A stretch of 64,000 nt of DNA from Choricystis sp. odSpoLacu1 (GCA_958009055.1 OY253650.1:496001-560000), one strand, 5' to 3'. Shown: positions 33,045 to 43,497, numbered from the stretch's first letter. Program-made: numbers and translations. Notes: a model not told the origin generated them from the letters alone.

Positions 33045-34213
33045 TCAGGCGCCCCCACTCTCCCGCCTCCACCTCCAAAACCGGCGCGCCGGCCGCGCGC
33101 CGCTCTCCACGTCTCCTCCTTCTTCCGCGGGCGCTGCATCCGCCTTGCACAGCGGGCACGACCTCGCCCGCGCGCTCAACCATTCGTCTACGCACGCCAC
33201 GTGGAAGCGGTGGCCGCAGCGCGGCAGCTCGCGCAGGGCGTCGCCAGGGAGGAATGCGTCGAGACAGATCGTGCACCCCGCGTCCGACGACCACGCGCGG
33301 GGAGGGGGGGCGGGAGGCGTCAGAGACGATGATTTGGTGGCGTCTGCTGTGTCGCCGCCAAACACAATCACGGGCAACGCTCGCAGCTGCGCCGGCGTGA
33401 GGGGGGGCGTGCCGCCGCCACCTGCCAGCGGCACATACCCTCCTCCTCCTCCGCCAACGCCCGCTCTCACCGCGCGCTCCACCACGACGTGCAGGACGGC
33501 GACAACGGCGGCGACCGCCAGGACGCCGGCTAGGGCGGAGACTAGGATTGAAGCGAGCAGGGAACCAGCGGGCGGGGAGATGGACGCAACGCCGTCGGCC
33601 GCGGCGGCTGCCACCAGGGCGCGCCCGGCTCGGGAAGACACGAAGACGGATGGTATCAGGCGGTCTTCATCCCCTCCCCGCCGCTTCCTGCGGCCGCCGT
33701 CGTCGGCCATGGCGACGAGAGGGTCAGACTCTGAATCAAACACGATGGCGCCCGCCGCCCCTGCGGCCGCGGCCGCCCGGATTTTCACGCCGAAACTGCA
33801 GCCTGGTCCCGTGCGCTTGGACCGCGCGATGACCGCGATCCAGGGCGCAGGCGGCCCCGGCCCCCGCGGCGTGCTGGGGGGGGGCGCGATCGTGGACGCA
33901 CACGCGTCGGGGGGGTCGGCCCTCACCACGCGCGCGGTTAACGAGGAGGCCAGGGTTGGCCCAAAGTCCGCGGGCAGGTCGGGGAAGGGGCCGAACGTGC
34001 GGTTGTGGGCCTGTGTGGTTTTGTGGGTCGAGGGTCGGTGGGCAGCCCCTTCCCGCATTACACGTGCCTCGCGCCGCCTCTCCCAGCTCCAATTTCACGC
34101 CAACCTGCCCACTGTCGGCACCAGCCACTCACCGTGACCGTGACCGTGGCGCGACCGGGCGCCGCCAGTGCAGTCAGCACGGCGGCCAGCAGGGCGGCCG
34201 ACGCGGCGCCCAT
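33045..34213 (-). CDS. PA-TM-RING ubiquitin E3 ligase (RMR/RNF13 type)
   Basis: Two exons, 34213-34133 and 34010-33045, phase 0, 348 residues. A signal peptide (MGAASAALLAAVLTALAAPGRA) is followed by a protease-associated domain (APWIAVIARSKRTGPGCSF; AAAAAGAAGAIVFDSE), a single membrane helix (LLASILVSALAGVLAVAAVVAVL) and a cytosolic RING-H2: CTICL, then CGHRFHVACVDEWL and CPLC. All eight zinc ligands are present. This layout belongs to endomembrane E3 ligases and vacuolar sorting receptors. A disordered Gly-rich loop joins the helix to the RING. Confidence 0.93.
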
Positions 34214-34562
34214 TCGTGATTGTGTGTGGGTGTGTGGGTGTGTGTGTGTGGGGGGGGGGGGGCGACCCCGCGTGCGAGAGTGGGTGCGCAAGCCCCGAGT
34301 GTCGGGTGACGACGGCAGGGAGAGGCACGTCGAGCGCGAGGCCCCAAAACGACTGTGCTGTTTTTTTTTTGTTTTTTCTGCACCCTGCGACGTACACACC
34401 GATTCTTTCGGTTGCCGCGTTTTTGCCCCGCCCGCTCGCCGCAGCCCTCCCCCACACACACCTGCACGCACGGGCGACCTTCTCCACACAAGCACCGCTC
34501 TCTGCCTGCGGCACAGAGGAGCCACACACACGCACACGCTCTCGCACACCATTTTGCCCTCC
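34214..34562. promoter_or_regulatory. Divergent promoter region, PA-TM-RING / unknown helical protein
   Basis: 349 bp separate the two start codons. The region has a G run at 34251-34262, T runs near 34360-34378 and CA-rich DNA before the plus-strand start. No defined site was recognised. Confidence 0.4.
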
Positions 34563-35512
34563 ATGGCCGCCGACACGACCACCAAACGCACGTCCGCCCT
34601 CTACGCCCGCCTGCGGGACAGCGTGGCCGACTTCACCAGTGAAAAGGTGAGCTCGCGTGACAGGCGTTGTTGGCGACGGAGGCGGGGAGGCGCGGCTGGG
34701 GGCGAGCGCCCTTGCCATTGCGCCCAACATCCCTCCAACGACTTACTTCCCCTCCAGGCCGCTGCGACGTCCCTGTTTGAAACCTGCGTCGACGTGCTGG
34801 AACGGCTGCCGGTGAGTGTGTGGCTGTGGCGACGTGGGGCGGAGGGAGAGAGTGAGGGGAGAGCAGCCGGCGGCGGGAAATGGGCGGCGGCCGCGAGGGC
34901 GTTGTTTTTTTTTTCGTCGCGACTCGCTCGACGCGCGCTCAGGAGAGAGAGAGGGCGCCCGCGGTCCCCGCTTGGCTCCTCTCACCTCCCCGTCCCTCAC
35001 ACACACCCACACTCCAGATCGTGGCCGACGCTGCCAACTACCCGGCCGCCCTGATAGCCGCCCCCTCCACCACGCCCCCCACCCCCCCCACCCCCTGCAC
35101 CCTGCGCGCCCGCCTCGTCGCCCGCCAGCTGGAGGCGGTGGACGCCCTGGTGCGCGCCCTGGAGGAAGCGTTGACTGGGATGGATGCTGCTGCCGCGACC
35201 GCGTCACGGGCTGCTGCTGATGGAGCCGAGTTGGCGCGCGCGCCGTCCTCCGCCGCTGCCTCTGCCGCCACCGCCACGGGTGCCGCCCCCTCCCCCGCCG
35301 ACGCGGCCGCCGCCCTGGCGGACGCGGCGCGCGCCATGGCGGGGACCGCCGCGTGCGCGAGGGCGGCGGCGGGGGCGGTGGAGGCGGGCGGCGCCGATGT
35401 GGTGGGGCTGCGCGCGCTGCTGCGCACGCTCAAGGATGCGCCCTCGTTTGATGAGGCTCGCGTGGCGGACGCCATTGATGCCGTGCTGGCGGCTGAACCG
35501 GCGGCCTGTTAG
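34563..35512 (+). CDS. Predicted helical protein, 210 aa, unknown function
   Basis: Three exons, 34563-34646, 34758-34811 and 35018-35512, all phase 0, give 210 residues, which supports a real gene. The N-terminal part is helical (YARLRDSVADFTSEK; SLFETCVDVLERLPIVAD). A second helix, RARLVARQLEAVDALVRAL, follows a Pro/Thr linker, and the rest is Ala-rich coiled coil. The spacing faintly recalls the AIRIM/C1orf109-like proteins, but I cannot support that assignment. Intron 2 holds a perfect GGCGGGAAA E2F-type site. The following 443 bp carry no gene. Confidence 0.65.
34872..34880 (-). promoter_or_regulatory. E2F-type site (TTTCCCGCC on the minus strand) in intron 2 of the unknown gene
   Basis: GGCGGGAAA reads as the E2F/DP consensus TTTCCCGCC on the other strand. 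It lies about 310 bp after the ATG. One match is weak evidence alone in such GC-rich DNA. Confidence 0.35.
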
Positions 35513-35955
35513 GTGGTGAAGAAACGGGTGCGTTGTGTTTCTCTTCGTCCCGGTTTTTACTTATTTATCGTCGTGTCCAGTCCCATTCAGCCCCCGTCAT
35601 CTGTTAGGAGGACGGCGTGGTGCTTTGTCAATGACGGACCGGTGTCCCTGTTCTGTCACATCTGTTTTCGATAAAAAAAACTGTGTTTCCATTACTTTAC
35701 TTACTCCCCCTCCCCTCCTCTTTTGGGCCCGCACACTGTTGGTTAAACAAGCTGCTCTCATTATTGTGGTTTCACAGTGGTCCAGGTGTCCTGTGTGTAA
35801 AAGAAACGGGGGCTCCCCGCTGGGTAGGCGCGAGTCAAGATAGAAAAAAACGGGAGAGGGCGCTCACTCTCGAAAAAAAAGGAAGGCGACACGCGCCGGG
35901 GAAGCCTCTGCCCTCCCTCTTCCCCCACCCGCGCGCCCCTCCATCCACCACCACC
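35513..35955. other. Intergenic, relatively AT-rich, between unknown gene and MCM5
   Basis: 443 bp. The middle (35540-35780) is visibly richer in A/T than the rest of the window, which fits a 3' UTR. A TGTAA occurs at 35796-35800, 284 nt after the stop. No coding frame or RNA fold was recognised. Confidence 0.45.
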
Positions 35956-38879
35956 ATGGCGGGCTACGACGGTGAGCGCGCGCACAGAGATAGGTGACAG
36001 AGAGAGCGACAGCGCAGGCGCCAGGGCGCGCCGATTCCGCCCCCCCGCCGAATTGCCCATCCCCCTCTCTCCTCCCATCCCCAGGCGGCGCCGTCTACTA
36101 CAACGACCAGGACGCCCAGTGGGCCGACGATGGCGCGGGCCGCTCCGCCCTGGCCTCCAAGCAGGCGGCGCGCGGCAAGTTCTTCGCCCTGCTCGCGCGC
36201 CAGCGGCGCGGCGGCGCGCGCGCGGCCGACGGCGATGAAGTGATTGGGTGAGTGATTGGGTGTTTTGGGGGCGGGGGGGGGGCAACCCTCCCTCCTCCTT
36301 CCCTGTCGCGTGCTTGTGCCTCAGTGCAGTGGGGAAGGGAGGGAGCGACGGGCGACAGCGCGTCCCGGCGAGCGCTCGCAACCAATGTCAAAGTTCGGCT
36401 GCCCCAAACACGTCAAGATGGGTGGAGCACGCCGGTGCCCCCCTCCTGCCGCCCCTCCGCCCTGCCTGCGTCGCCTCCCACCCCACGCGCGGGCGCTGAC
36501 ATATCGCCCACGTCCATCGCGATGGGGGCGGGCGCGTGGAAGAGTGACTGGAGGCGTGGGGGCGTCGCCCAGAGCGAACGCGCGCGCGGCCGTTTGTTTT
36601 TTCCCGCCTCGCTTTCCCTCCCGCGCTCTCGACCCACACTCACCCCACCCCCTCCCACCACCCCCACCTACTCCAACCTCCCAGTGACGCCCTCGACAAG
36701 CACTCCACCTCCCTGCGCCTGGACCTCCAAGACGTCGTCGATTTCGATCCCGACCTCGGCGCTGCTTTAGAAGACGCGCCCACCACCTTCCTCCCCCTCC
36801 TGGAAGACGCGGCTGCCGCCTATGTGCAACACAAGGCGGCGAGGGAGCCGGGGGGCGGGGACGCACCCCCCCCGCCCGACGTGCAGGTGAGAGAGAGCGA
36901 GTGGAGAGGGAGGGAGGGCGTGCGTGGGTGTGCCACCCTCCCCCCGCCCCCTTGCCCACCACCCACCCACCACACACTCACCCCAGGTCCTCCTTCACTC
37001 CTCCACCCCCTTCGGCCCCGGCTCCCTGCGCTCCCTGGCCGCCGACCACGTGTCCCGCCTCGTCATGGTGCCCGCGATTGTGACCGCCGCCGCCCGCCCC
37101 AAGCACAAAGCGACGTCCATCACGCTGCAGTGCCGCGCGTGCCGCGCCGTCAAGCGCGTCCCCGTGGCCCCCGGCCTCGGCGGCACCCACATTCCGCGCT
37201 ACTGTGATGGTGGCGGGGGTGGTGGTGGCGCGGGCGGCGGCGGCGGCGCGGGTCCCCCCTCGTGCGGCGCCGACACGTTTGCCGTCCTCGAGGGAAAATC
37301 CTCGTTCGTCGACCAACAAACCCTTAAACTGCAGGAACGCCCTGAAGACGTGCCCACGGGCGACCTGCCCCGCTCCCTGCTGGCGGTGGCGGACAGGGCG
37401 CTGGCGGGGGGAATCGCCCCGGGGACTCGCGTCATCGCGGTTGGCGTGTATTCCACGTTCGCAGCCAAAGACGTCGCCCGCGGCGCGGGCGGCCGGGACG
37501 CATCCCGCGCGTCGGCCGCCGTCCAAGTCCCCTACCTGCGCCTGGTGGGCATCGTGGAGGACGGCAACGCCGACGGCAGCGGCGGCGGCGCGCGCGGCGC
37601 GTCGCTGTCCGCCTTCACTCGTGAAGAAGAAGCTGCCTTCCGCGAGTTTGCCGCCTCCCCGGGCGCCGTGGACGACGTGGTCGCCCGCGTCGCCCCCAAC
37701 ATCTTTGGCTCCGACGACATCAAGAAGGCGGTGGCGTGCCTGTTGTTTGGCGGGGCGCGGAAACGCCTGCCTGACGGCACCGCGCGCCGCGGCGACGTCA
37801 ACGTGTTGCTCCTGGGTGACCCCTCGACTGCCAAGTCCCAGTTCCTCAAGTTTGCGTCCAAGATTGCCCCCATCGCTGTGTACACGTCGGGCAAGGGCTC
37901 GTCCGCGGCTGGTCTCACAGCCTCTGTCGTGCGCGACGCGGGCGGAGAATTCTACCTGGAGGGTGGCGCCATGGTGCTGGCCGACGGGGGCGTCGTCTGC
38001 ATCGACGAGTTTGACAAGATGCGGCCGGAAGACAGGGTCGCCATCCACGAAGCCATGGAGCAGCAAACCATTTCGGTGGCGAAAGCGGGGATCACGACGA
38101 TGCTCAACGCGCGGTGCGCTGTCCTCGCTGCCGCCAACCCTCCCACCGGCCGCTACGACGACCTGCGGTCTGCTGCGGACAACATCGACCTGGCGACGAC
38201 CATTCTGTCCCGGTTTGACTTGATCTTCATTGTACGGGATGAACGGTCCTATGCACGGGATGTCGCGGTCGCGCGCCACGTGCTGCGCGTCCACCGCGAG
38301 GCCGCCGCCTCCGCCCCGGGCGACGTGGACGGCGATGCCGCCGGCGAACGCTTCCTGCGCCGCTACCTGGAGTACTGCCGGTCCCGCGTGTCGCCCCGGC
38401 TGTCGGACGCGGCCGCGGGGACGCTGGCGGCTCAGTACGTCGAGCTGCGCGAAGCCGCGCGCGCAGCCGCCGCGGGCGCCTCCTCGGACGCGCCCCCCGT
38501 CCCCGTCACCGTGCGCCAGCTGGAGGCCATTGTGCGCGTGTCTGAATCCCTGGCCCGCATGAAGCTGCTGACGGAGGCGTCCCCCGCGCATGTGCGGCAG
38601 GCAGTGGATCTTTTCACCGCGTCCACGATGCACGCTGTGAAAGCGGGCGTGGCTGAAGCCGCCTTCACGGAGGAACAGCGCGCCGAGCTGCACGCCGTGG
38701 AGGCTCAAGTGCGGCGCCGCGTCCCTGTGGGGGCCCACGTGTCGGAGCGCAAGCTGGTGGACGAGCTCGCGCGCTGCGGCGTGTCGGAGCTCCTCGCCCG
38801 CCGCGCCCTGGCCCTGATGGCGCGGTCGGGGGAGCTGGAGGCGGTGCGCGAGCGGCGGCTCATTCACCGGGTGCGGTGA
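35956..38879 (+). CDS. MCM5: DNA replication licensing factor MCM5
   Basis: Four exons, 35956-35971, 36085-36247, 36685-36886 and 36987-38879, join in phases 1, 2 and 0 for 757 residues. The MCM N-terminal domain carries a zinc finger (CRACRAVKRVP and YCD downstream) then FVDQQTLKLQERPEDVP. The helicase core has Walker A LLGDPSTAKSQFLKF, GKGSSAAGLTASVVRDAG, Walker B CIDEFDKM and the arginine finger SRFDLIF. MCM5 is one subunit of the hexameric MCM2-7 replicative helicase. The line IRSLKSD-like GSLRSLAADHVSRLVMVPAIV and the acidic N-terminus (MAGYDGGAVYYNDQDAQW) identify MCM5 rather than its paralogs. The first exon is 16 nt; intron 2 contains an E2F consensus. Confidence 0.97.
36600..36608 (+). 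promoter_or_regulatory. E2F consensus TTTCCCGCC in MCM5 intron 2
   Basis: A perfect nine-base E2F/DP site lies in the second intron of MCM5, about 640 bp after the ATG. MCM genes are classic E2F targets in plants and animals, so the site may drive G1/S expression. Its intronic position makes the role an inference. Confidence 0.45.
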
Positions 38880-39103
38880 ATAGGGAGAGAGAGAGAGCGT
38901 GTGTGCGTATGGTGTTTTTTGGGAGGTCGGGACGCGGCCGGCCTCCCCCCCTTTTTTTCCCTCGTGCTTCCCCTTGGATCTCTTTTTTTCTTTCCCTTTC
39001 ATGGACACACCAATGCAACGTCCCCCCCCCATCCCTTGTGTGCCATCTTTTTCACCCCCAAAACAAATGCAAAGCCAATCAAAAACCGAAACAAAAACAC
39101 ACG

Positions 39104-39888
39104 TCACGCTTGCGGCGGCACCGCCCCCCTCCGCTTAGCCGCACCACCACCCCCGCCCTTGCGCTTGGGCGGGGCGGGCCTGCCCGTCAGGCCGGCCGCG
39201 ATGGCGTCGCCACCTTCAGCCGCGAGTGCGGCCTCTGCCAGTGCGCGCGCGAGGGATGCTTGGAGAACATCCAACACCATCACCCCTTCCATCGCGGGGT
39301 CGCCATCCAGGGCGGCGGCTTGCAGGGCGGCGCCCAGAGCCACGGCGGCATCCCTGTCCACGGCGGTGGGGTCGGGCGGGATGCCGACGCAGTGGGACAC
39401 GAATGAATCAAAGCCCGCAACGCGCGTGCCGCCCCCGACGAGCAGCACGCGGGAGACGGGGGGCCTGGCCTTGGGGCGCAGGGTGAATGTCTTGGAGGCG
39501 GGGGACGCGCGCCACGCGTCCAGGGAGGTGGTCATGTCGACGCCGGCCTAGGAGGGATGAGGGGGAGTGGGGGATGAGTGGGTTGGGGGAAAAACAAAGG
39601 CAAGCGATGAAAAATGCAGCGCGCGCGCGCGCACACACACACCACACACCACACACTGAGGCATCAGTGCAAGGATGACTGTGAGAGGGGGCGCTGGATC
39701 TTCCGGCGGCGGTGGCTCACGTCGGGGGGGGTGTGACGCGCCGAAAAACGGCACTCGCACCCCCCCCAAACAACGAAACCACCGCGCTTTTGCCGTCTCG
39801 AAACTAGAAAACACTGGCGCGCCACTGCCCCGCCATTGGGGCGGGACGCGCCTGCGACGCCTCCCAATGTGGTTGACATCACGCGCCT

Positions 39889-39959
<71 letters not shown>

Positions 39960-41059
39960 CCTTCCTCTCTCTCCAAACTCACCTGGTAACACGCTTCATC
40001 CACCGCCTTGGCAGCCCGCGCAAACAAGGGCGTGCCCAACGCATCCAACGTGCGCCTGTCCAGCGTGCCGCGCAACTGGATGACGGCGCCGTCGCGCCCG
40101 CGCGGGGTGAGGGTGACGCCGACTGCCTTGGCGCCCCCTCGCGCCCCATCCCCGGACAGCGCCCGCTTGGCGGCTTCCGCGGCGGCCCGCACTTGGCCCA
40201 TGACTGATGGATCATCGGCCCTGATGCCGGCAGGGGACAGGACGGAGGAGGCCAGGCGGGACGAGAGGGCGGCGTCCCAGTCCTCCCCTCCCAGCGCGGG
40301 GTCCCCACCCGTGGCCAGCACTTCCACGACGCCGCCCCCCACCTCCAGCAACGACACATCAAACGTACCGCCTCCCATATCCAGGACGAGCACGGTCTCA
40401 TCGGACGGGGCGGAGGGGCGCAGGCCGTACCCCAAGGCCGCGGCCACAGGCTCCTTGATGAGCCTCACACTCTCCAGTCCCGCCGCCTTGGCGGCGGCCA
40501 GGGTGGCGCCCCTCGCCGCCGCGTCAAAGTAGGCGGGCACACTGACGACGGCGCGGGTGGGGCGGGCGCCGGTGGCGGTGGTGGCAGCGTCGATCAGAGT
40601 GCGCAGGATGACCGCGCTGACGTCGGCGGGGGCTATGACTCCGCCCGGGGCGGGGGCGCAGACAATGTCGACAAACTTGCCATCCTCAGAGGGGCGCGTG
40701 CGGTAGGGCAGGGCGGCGGCAAAGGCTTCCACGTCGGCCGGCGCGCGGCCGAGCAGGCGCTTGACACCAAAGAACGTGGTCTCAGGCCACCGACCACGCG
40801 CCGCAAGGGCGGCGGCTCCTACCAGGGGAGCACCCCCATCCTCTGGGTAGTGTACCACCGACGGCAGGGACGTGGAGCCGTCGGGCAGGGGGACGAGGCG
40901 CGGCTCGCCGTCAACGCAGACTGCGGCGGCAGAGGTGGAGGTGCCGAGGTCGACGCCGAGGGAAATGGGGGTGGCGTGGGGAGGAGGGGGAGCGTGTCGT
41001 GCCCGCACAGCGCACGGGCGCGGCAGGCGGGAGGGGGGGAGGGAGTGGGGTGCCCGCAT
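39104..41059 (-). CDS. Hsp70-like protein with ATPase domain only, plastid-type leader
   Basis: Two exons, 41059-39983 and 39547-39104, phase 0, 506 residues. The leader MRAPHSLPPSRLPRPCAVRAR looks like a plastid transit peptide. The nucleotide-binding domain is complete: phosphate loop GVDLGTSTSAAAV, connect 1 VVSVPAYFDAAARGATLAAA, phosphate 2 VLDMGGGTFDVSLLEV and adenosine loop VLLVGGGTRVAGFDSF. It is followed by DAAVALGAALQAAAL and then only about 65 residues ending in a basic tail (PPKRKGGGGGAAKRR). The substrate-binding beta-sandwich and lid of true Hsp70 are missing. It could be a regulatory ATPase or an Hsp70-family derivative. The long intron (39982-39548) contains a (GT)33 tract. It starts 77 bp from the divergent PrxQ gene. 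Confidence 0.88.
39891..39957. repeat. (GT)33 microsatellite in the Hsp70-like intron
   Basis: Perfect GT dinucleotide array of about 67 nt. On the coding strand it reads as CA, just after the donor. Confidence 0.95.
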
Positions 41060-41136
41060 GTCGGCGCGAGCTTGCTTTCGAGTTGTGCGTCTCGACGCTG
41101 CCACAACCTCCGTCGATTGCCGAAACCTCTAACGAA

Positions 41137-41910
41137 ATGCTTGCCTCCCTTTCCACTCGCCCCGCCCTTCGCCCCGCCCTTCGCTCCACCCTCATGGCCC
41201 TCAAACGCAAGACTCAATCCGCCGCCCCCGCGTCCAAAAAGACCGCCAGAAAGGGGCTGGCCAGCGGCGATCAATTCCCGACCCTCCCCGCCCTGACGAC
41301 GGATGAAGAGACGCAGGTCAACCTGAACGACGTCCTGAAGGAGTCCAGTGAGTGTGTGTATGTGCGTGTGTGAGGGGTGATCAACGGAGAGGGAGCGCAA
41401 AAACAAACGCACTCAAACGCCGTCCTCCCCCCCCACACAGGCGTCCTGCTCTTCTCCTATCCCAAAGCCAACACGGGTGGCTGCACCGCCCAGGCCACCG
41501 GCTTCAACGACGCCCTGGACGAGCTGACCGACGCCGGCTTCCGCGTGTTTGGGGTCAGTGCGGACAAGCCGGCGTCGCAGGCCAACTGGCGTGCCAAGGT
41601 ATGTGGGGAGTGTGTGGGAGAGAGTGGGGACGAGAGGCGACCCACAAAACCACGCCGCGTTCCTTCCCTCACCCACACCCACACAAACCCACAACTCACA
41701 CAGCACGGCTTCAAGTACAACCTGCTGTGCGACCCCGACCACTCGCTCGCCCTCAAGACGCTGGGCTGGTCCAAGGGCGGCACGTCCATCGCGCGGTCGC
41801 ACGTCGTCGTGGCCAAGGGAGGCAAAGTGTTGGACTACCAGTCCCCCATCTCGCCCAAAGACTCGGTGGCGCAGGGTGTGGAGACCGTGCTGAAAGCGGG
41901 TGGCAAGTGA
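41137..41910 (+). CDS. PRXQ: Peroxiredoxin Q / BCP family
   Basis: Three exons, 41137-41347, 41441-41598 and 41704-41910, join in phases 1 and 0 for 191 residues. It reduces hydrogen peroxide and organic peroxides. The peroxidatic residue is Cys85 in SYPKANTGGCTAQATGF. The usual resolving cysteine five residues later is replaced by Thr, so this is not the standard CxxxxC form; Cys132 in NLLCDPDHSL is a possible partner. The N-terminal 20 residues (MLASLSTRPALRPALRSTL) could be an organelle leader. An in-frame Met at 41194 would give a Lys-rich start (MALKRKTQ) like nuclear Dot5-type enzymes, so dual targeting is possible. Confidence 0.92.
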
Positions 41911-41924
41911 TGTGTGTGTTGTGT

Positions 41925-41929
41925 TGTAA
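41925..41929 (+). terminator. TGTAA polyadenylation signal, PrxQ gene
   Basis: TGTAA lies 15 nt after the stop. If used, the 3' UTR would be very short and would abut the convergent coiled-coil gene. Confidence 0.35.
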
Positions 41930-41953
41930 AAAGCACACCACCTTTTTTCTTTT

Positions 41954-42635
41954 TCACGCACCCTCCTCCTCTCCCTCACTCTCCAACCCCAGCGCCGCCG
42001 CCGCCGCCAGGGCTGCCCCCAGACGCGTCTGTGCTGCGGCTGCACGCGCCGTCTCCCGCTCCACAGCCGCCTCCAGCGCCTCCAGCGCGGCGCGCGCCGA
42101 TGCGTCCCCCCCCGCCGCCGCGCGCGCGGCGTCACGCTCTGCTGCGGCGGCTGCCGCTTGCGGCCTCGCAGTCTGCCTCAGTTGCCGCATCCTTGGCCCG
42201 ACGGTCGGTGTCTGCCGCCCCCGCCCGGGCGGCCGCCACTTCGCGCGCCGCGGCCGCGTCGGCGGCCGCCGCGGCAGCGGCGGCCGCCGCGGCAGCGGTG
42301 GCCGCCGCCTCAGCCGCCCGAACGCGGGCGTCCAGGGCGTCCAGCTCGTCGTCCCGCCGGCGCAGGGCCTCCTTTGCGTGGGCCAGCTCGACGGTGAGGT
42401 GGCGGTTGGCGGTGGCGGAGCGCGCCGCAGCCCGTTTGGCTGCAGCCGCGTCCTTGCTCGCCGCCTCCGCCGCGCGCACCAGGGCGCCACGCTCCGCGGT
42501 CCAGGCGGCACGCTCAGCTTTGAACTCGGCCAGCGCATCGGACAGGGCTGACCCGGAGACGCGGTGGGAGCGGGGGTCGGTGGGCGGCGGGAGGGAGCGC
42601 AGCGGGGGGCGGGCAGGAGGAGCAGGGAGGGGCAT
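41954..42635 (-). CDS. Ala-rich coiled-coil protein with an apparent +1 frameshift
   Basis: From the ATG at 42635 the frame reads MPLPAPPARPP, then a heptad-like charged/Ala coiled coil (LSDALAEFKAERAAWTAERG; LAHAKEALRRRDDELDALD) until a stop at 42132. Before that stop the same style of coiled coil continues in the neighbouring frame (ARAALEALEAAVERETARA) to a stop at 41954, ending LGLESEGEEEGA. The total length, 682 nt, is one more than a multiple of three, so one surplus base would explain it. No long homopolymer lies in the overlap; both frames are open over most of it, so the exact shift point is unclear. The function is unknown; similar Ala-rich coils are common in algal proteins. Confidence 0.6.
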
Positions 42636-42907
42636 GTTTTTTTTTGCGTCATGTGTTGCAGCGTTTGGTTTGGTGTGGCGAGGAGGGGCTGGTGTGGTCG
42701 GCTGGGTGTCGTCGATCACCCGCAGTTATGTTTGGTGTGAGAGGAGGGGAGCGTTGGGAAGAGGAAGAAAGTCGAAAATCAAAAACCTCATTTTTATTTT
42801 CTGCGATTGGTTGCCTGTGCCCCTCCCTCTCGCGCCGCAGCCACAGCATACCCTCCGCACTCACACACACACACACACACACCTTCCCTCCCTCCTCCCA
42901 CCAACTT

Positions 42908-43283
42908 ATGGCGGTCGACGTCGACGGCGAAGTCGCAGCCCTCGCCGCCGCGATCGCGCGCCTCGGGGCCAAGGACCCCTGCGGCCGTGTGTGCGTGCCG
43001 TTTGGCACCCTGTTCCGGGAGACGGCGGACGTGTGTGAGTGTGTGTGTGTGTGTGTGGAGGCTGGGTGCGGGGGGCAGGGAAACAGGCTTCATCAAAGCA
43101 CTCACTTCCCACCGTTTTTTCCTTGTTTCCCTCCCTCCACCAGTCGAAGCCCTCAACGGCACGTTGAGGGCCGCCAAGAAACGGGGCGTGATTTACTTCG
43201 ACGGTGAACTGCTACTGCAAGGCGTGCACGACGGCGTGGACGTGGTGTTGCTGGCTGACGCCCCTCCCGACACGGTTGAGTGA
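42908..43283 (+). CDS. Costars family protein (ABRACL homologue)
   Basis: Two exons, 42908-43034 and 43144-43283, join in phase 1 for 88 residues, the normal family length. The splice restores FEALNGTLRAAKKRG. Motifs AALAAAIARLGAKDPCGRV, VPFGTLFRET and GELLLQGVHDGVDVVLL match Costars/ABRACL, a small winged-helix-like protein that binds actin-regulating partners and affects cytoskeleton dynamics in animals and Dictyostelium; its plant role is unknown. The donor is chosen as T|GTGAGTG because only this phase gives the conserved Phe. Confidence 0.92.
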
Positions 43284-43443
43284 CAGAAACAGAAAAAAAA
43301 CGAGGGCGTCACGCACAGAGCGCGCGTCGCGTTTTTTTGGTGTTTGACCGCGTGCGGGTCACGCCCTGCCCCCCTTCCTCCACACGCCGACGCCGCCTTG
43401 TCGTGCGTGGTCCCCACGAAGCGCGCTGCCGCGCGCCGGCCCC

Positions 43444-43470
43444 AACGGGCGGCACTAACCGCCGCCCGTT
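43444..43470 (+). promoter_or_regulatory. Perfect 10-bp stem-loop followed by T5
   Basis: Arms AACGGGCGGC (43444-43453) and GCCGCCCGTT (43461-43470) are exact reverse complements around the loop ACTAACC, and T's follow to 43473. It lies 27 nt before the calredoxin-like start and 160 nt after the Costars stop. It could be a 5' UTR element or part of a 3' end. Confidence 0.5.
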
Positions 43471-43497
43471 TTTCGCGGCGTGCCGCGTGCAATAGCC

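Noticed and set aside
36978..39107. 709-codon open frame antisense to MCM5
   Set aside because: It mirrors the coding frame of MCM5. High GC at codon third positions keeps antisense frames open; no motif or splice support.
39891..39957. Regular repeat considered as a CRISPR-like or minisatellite array
   Set aside because: It is a simple GT dinucleotide tract in an intron, with no spacers.
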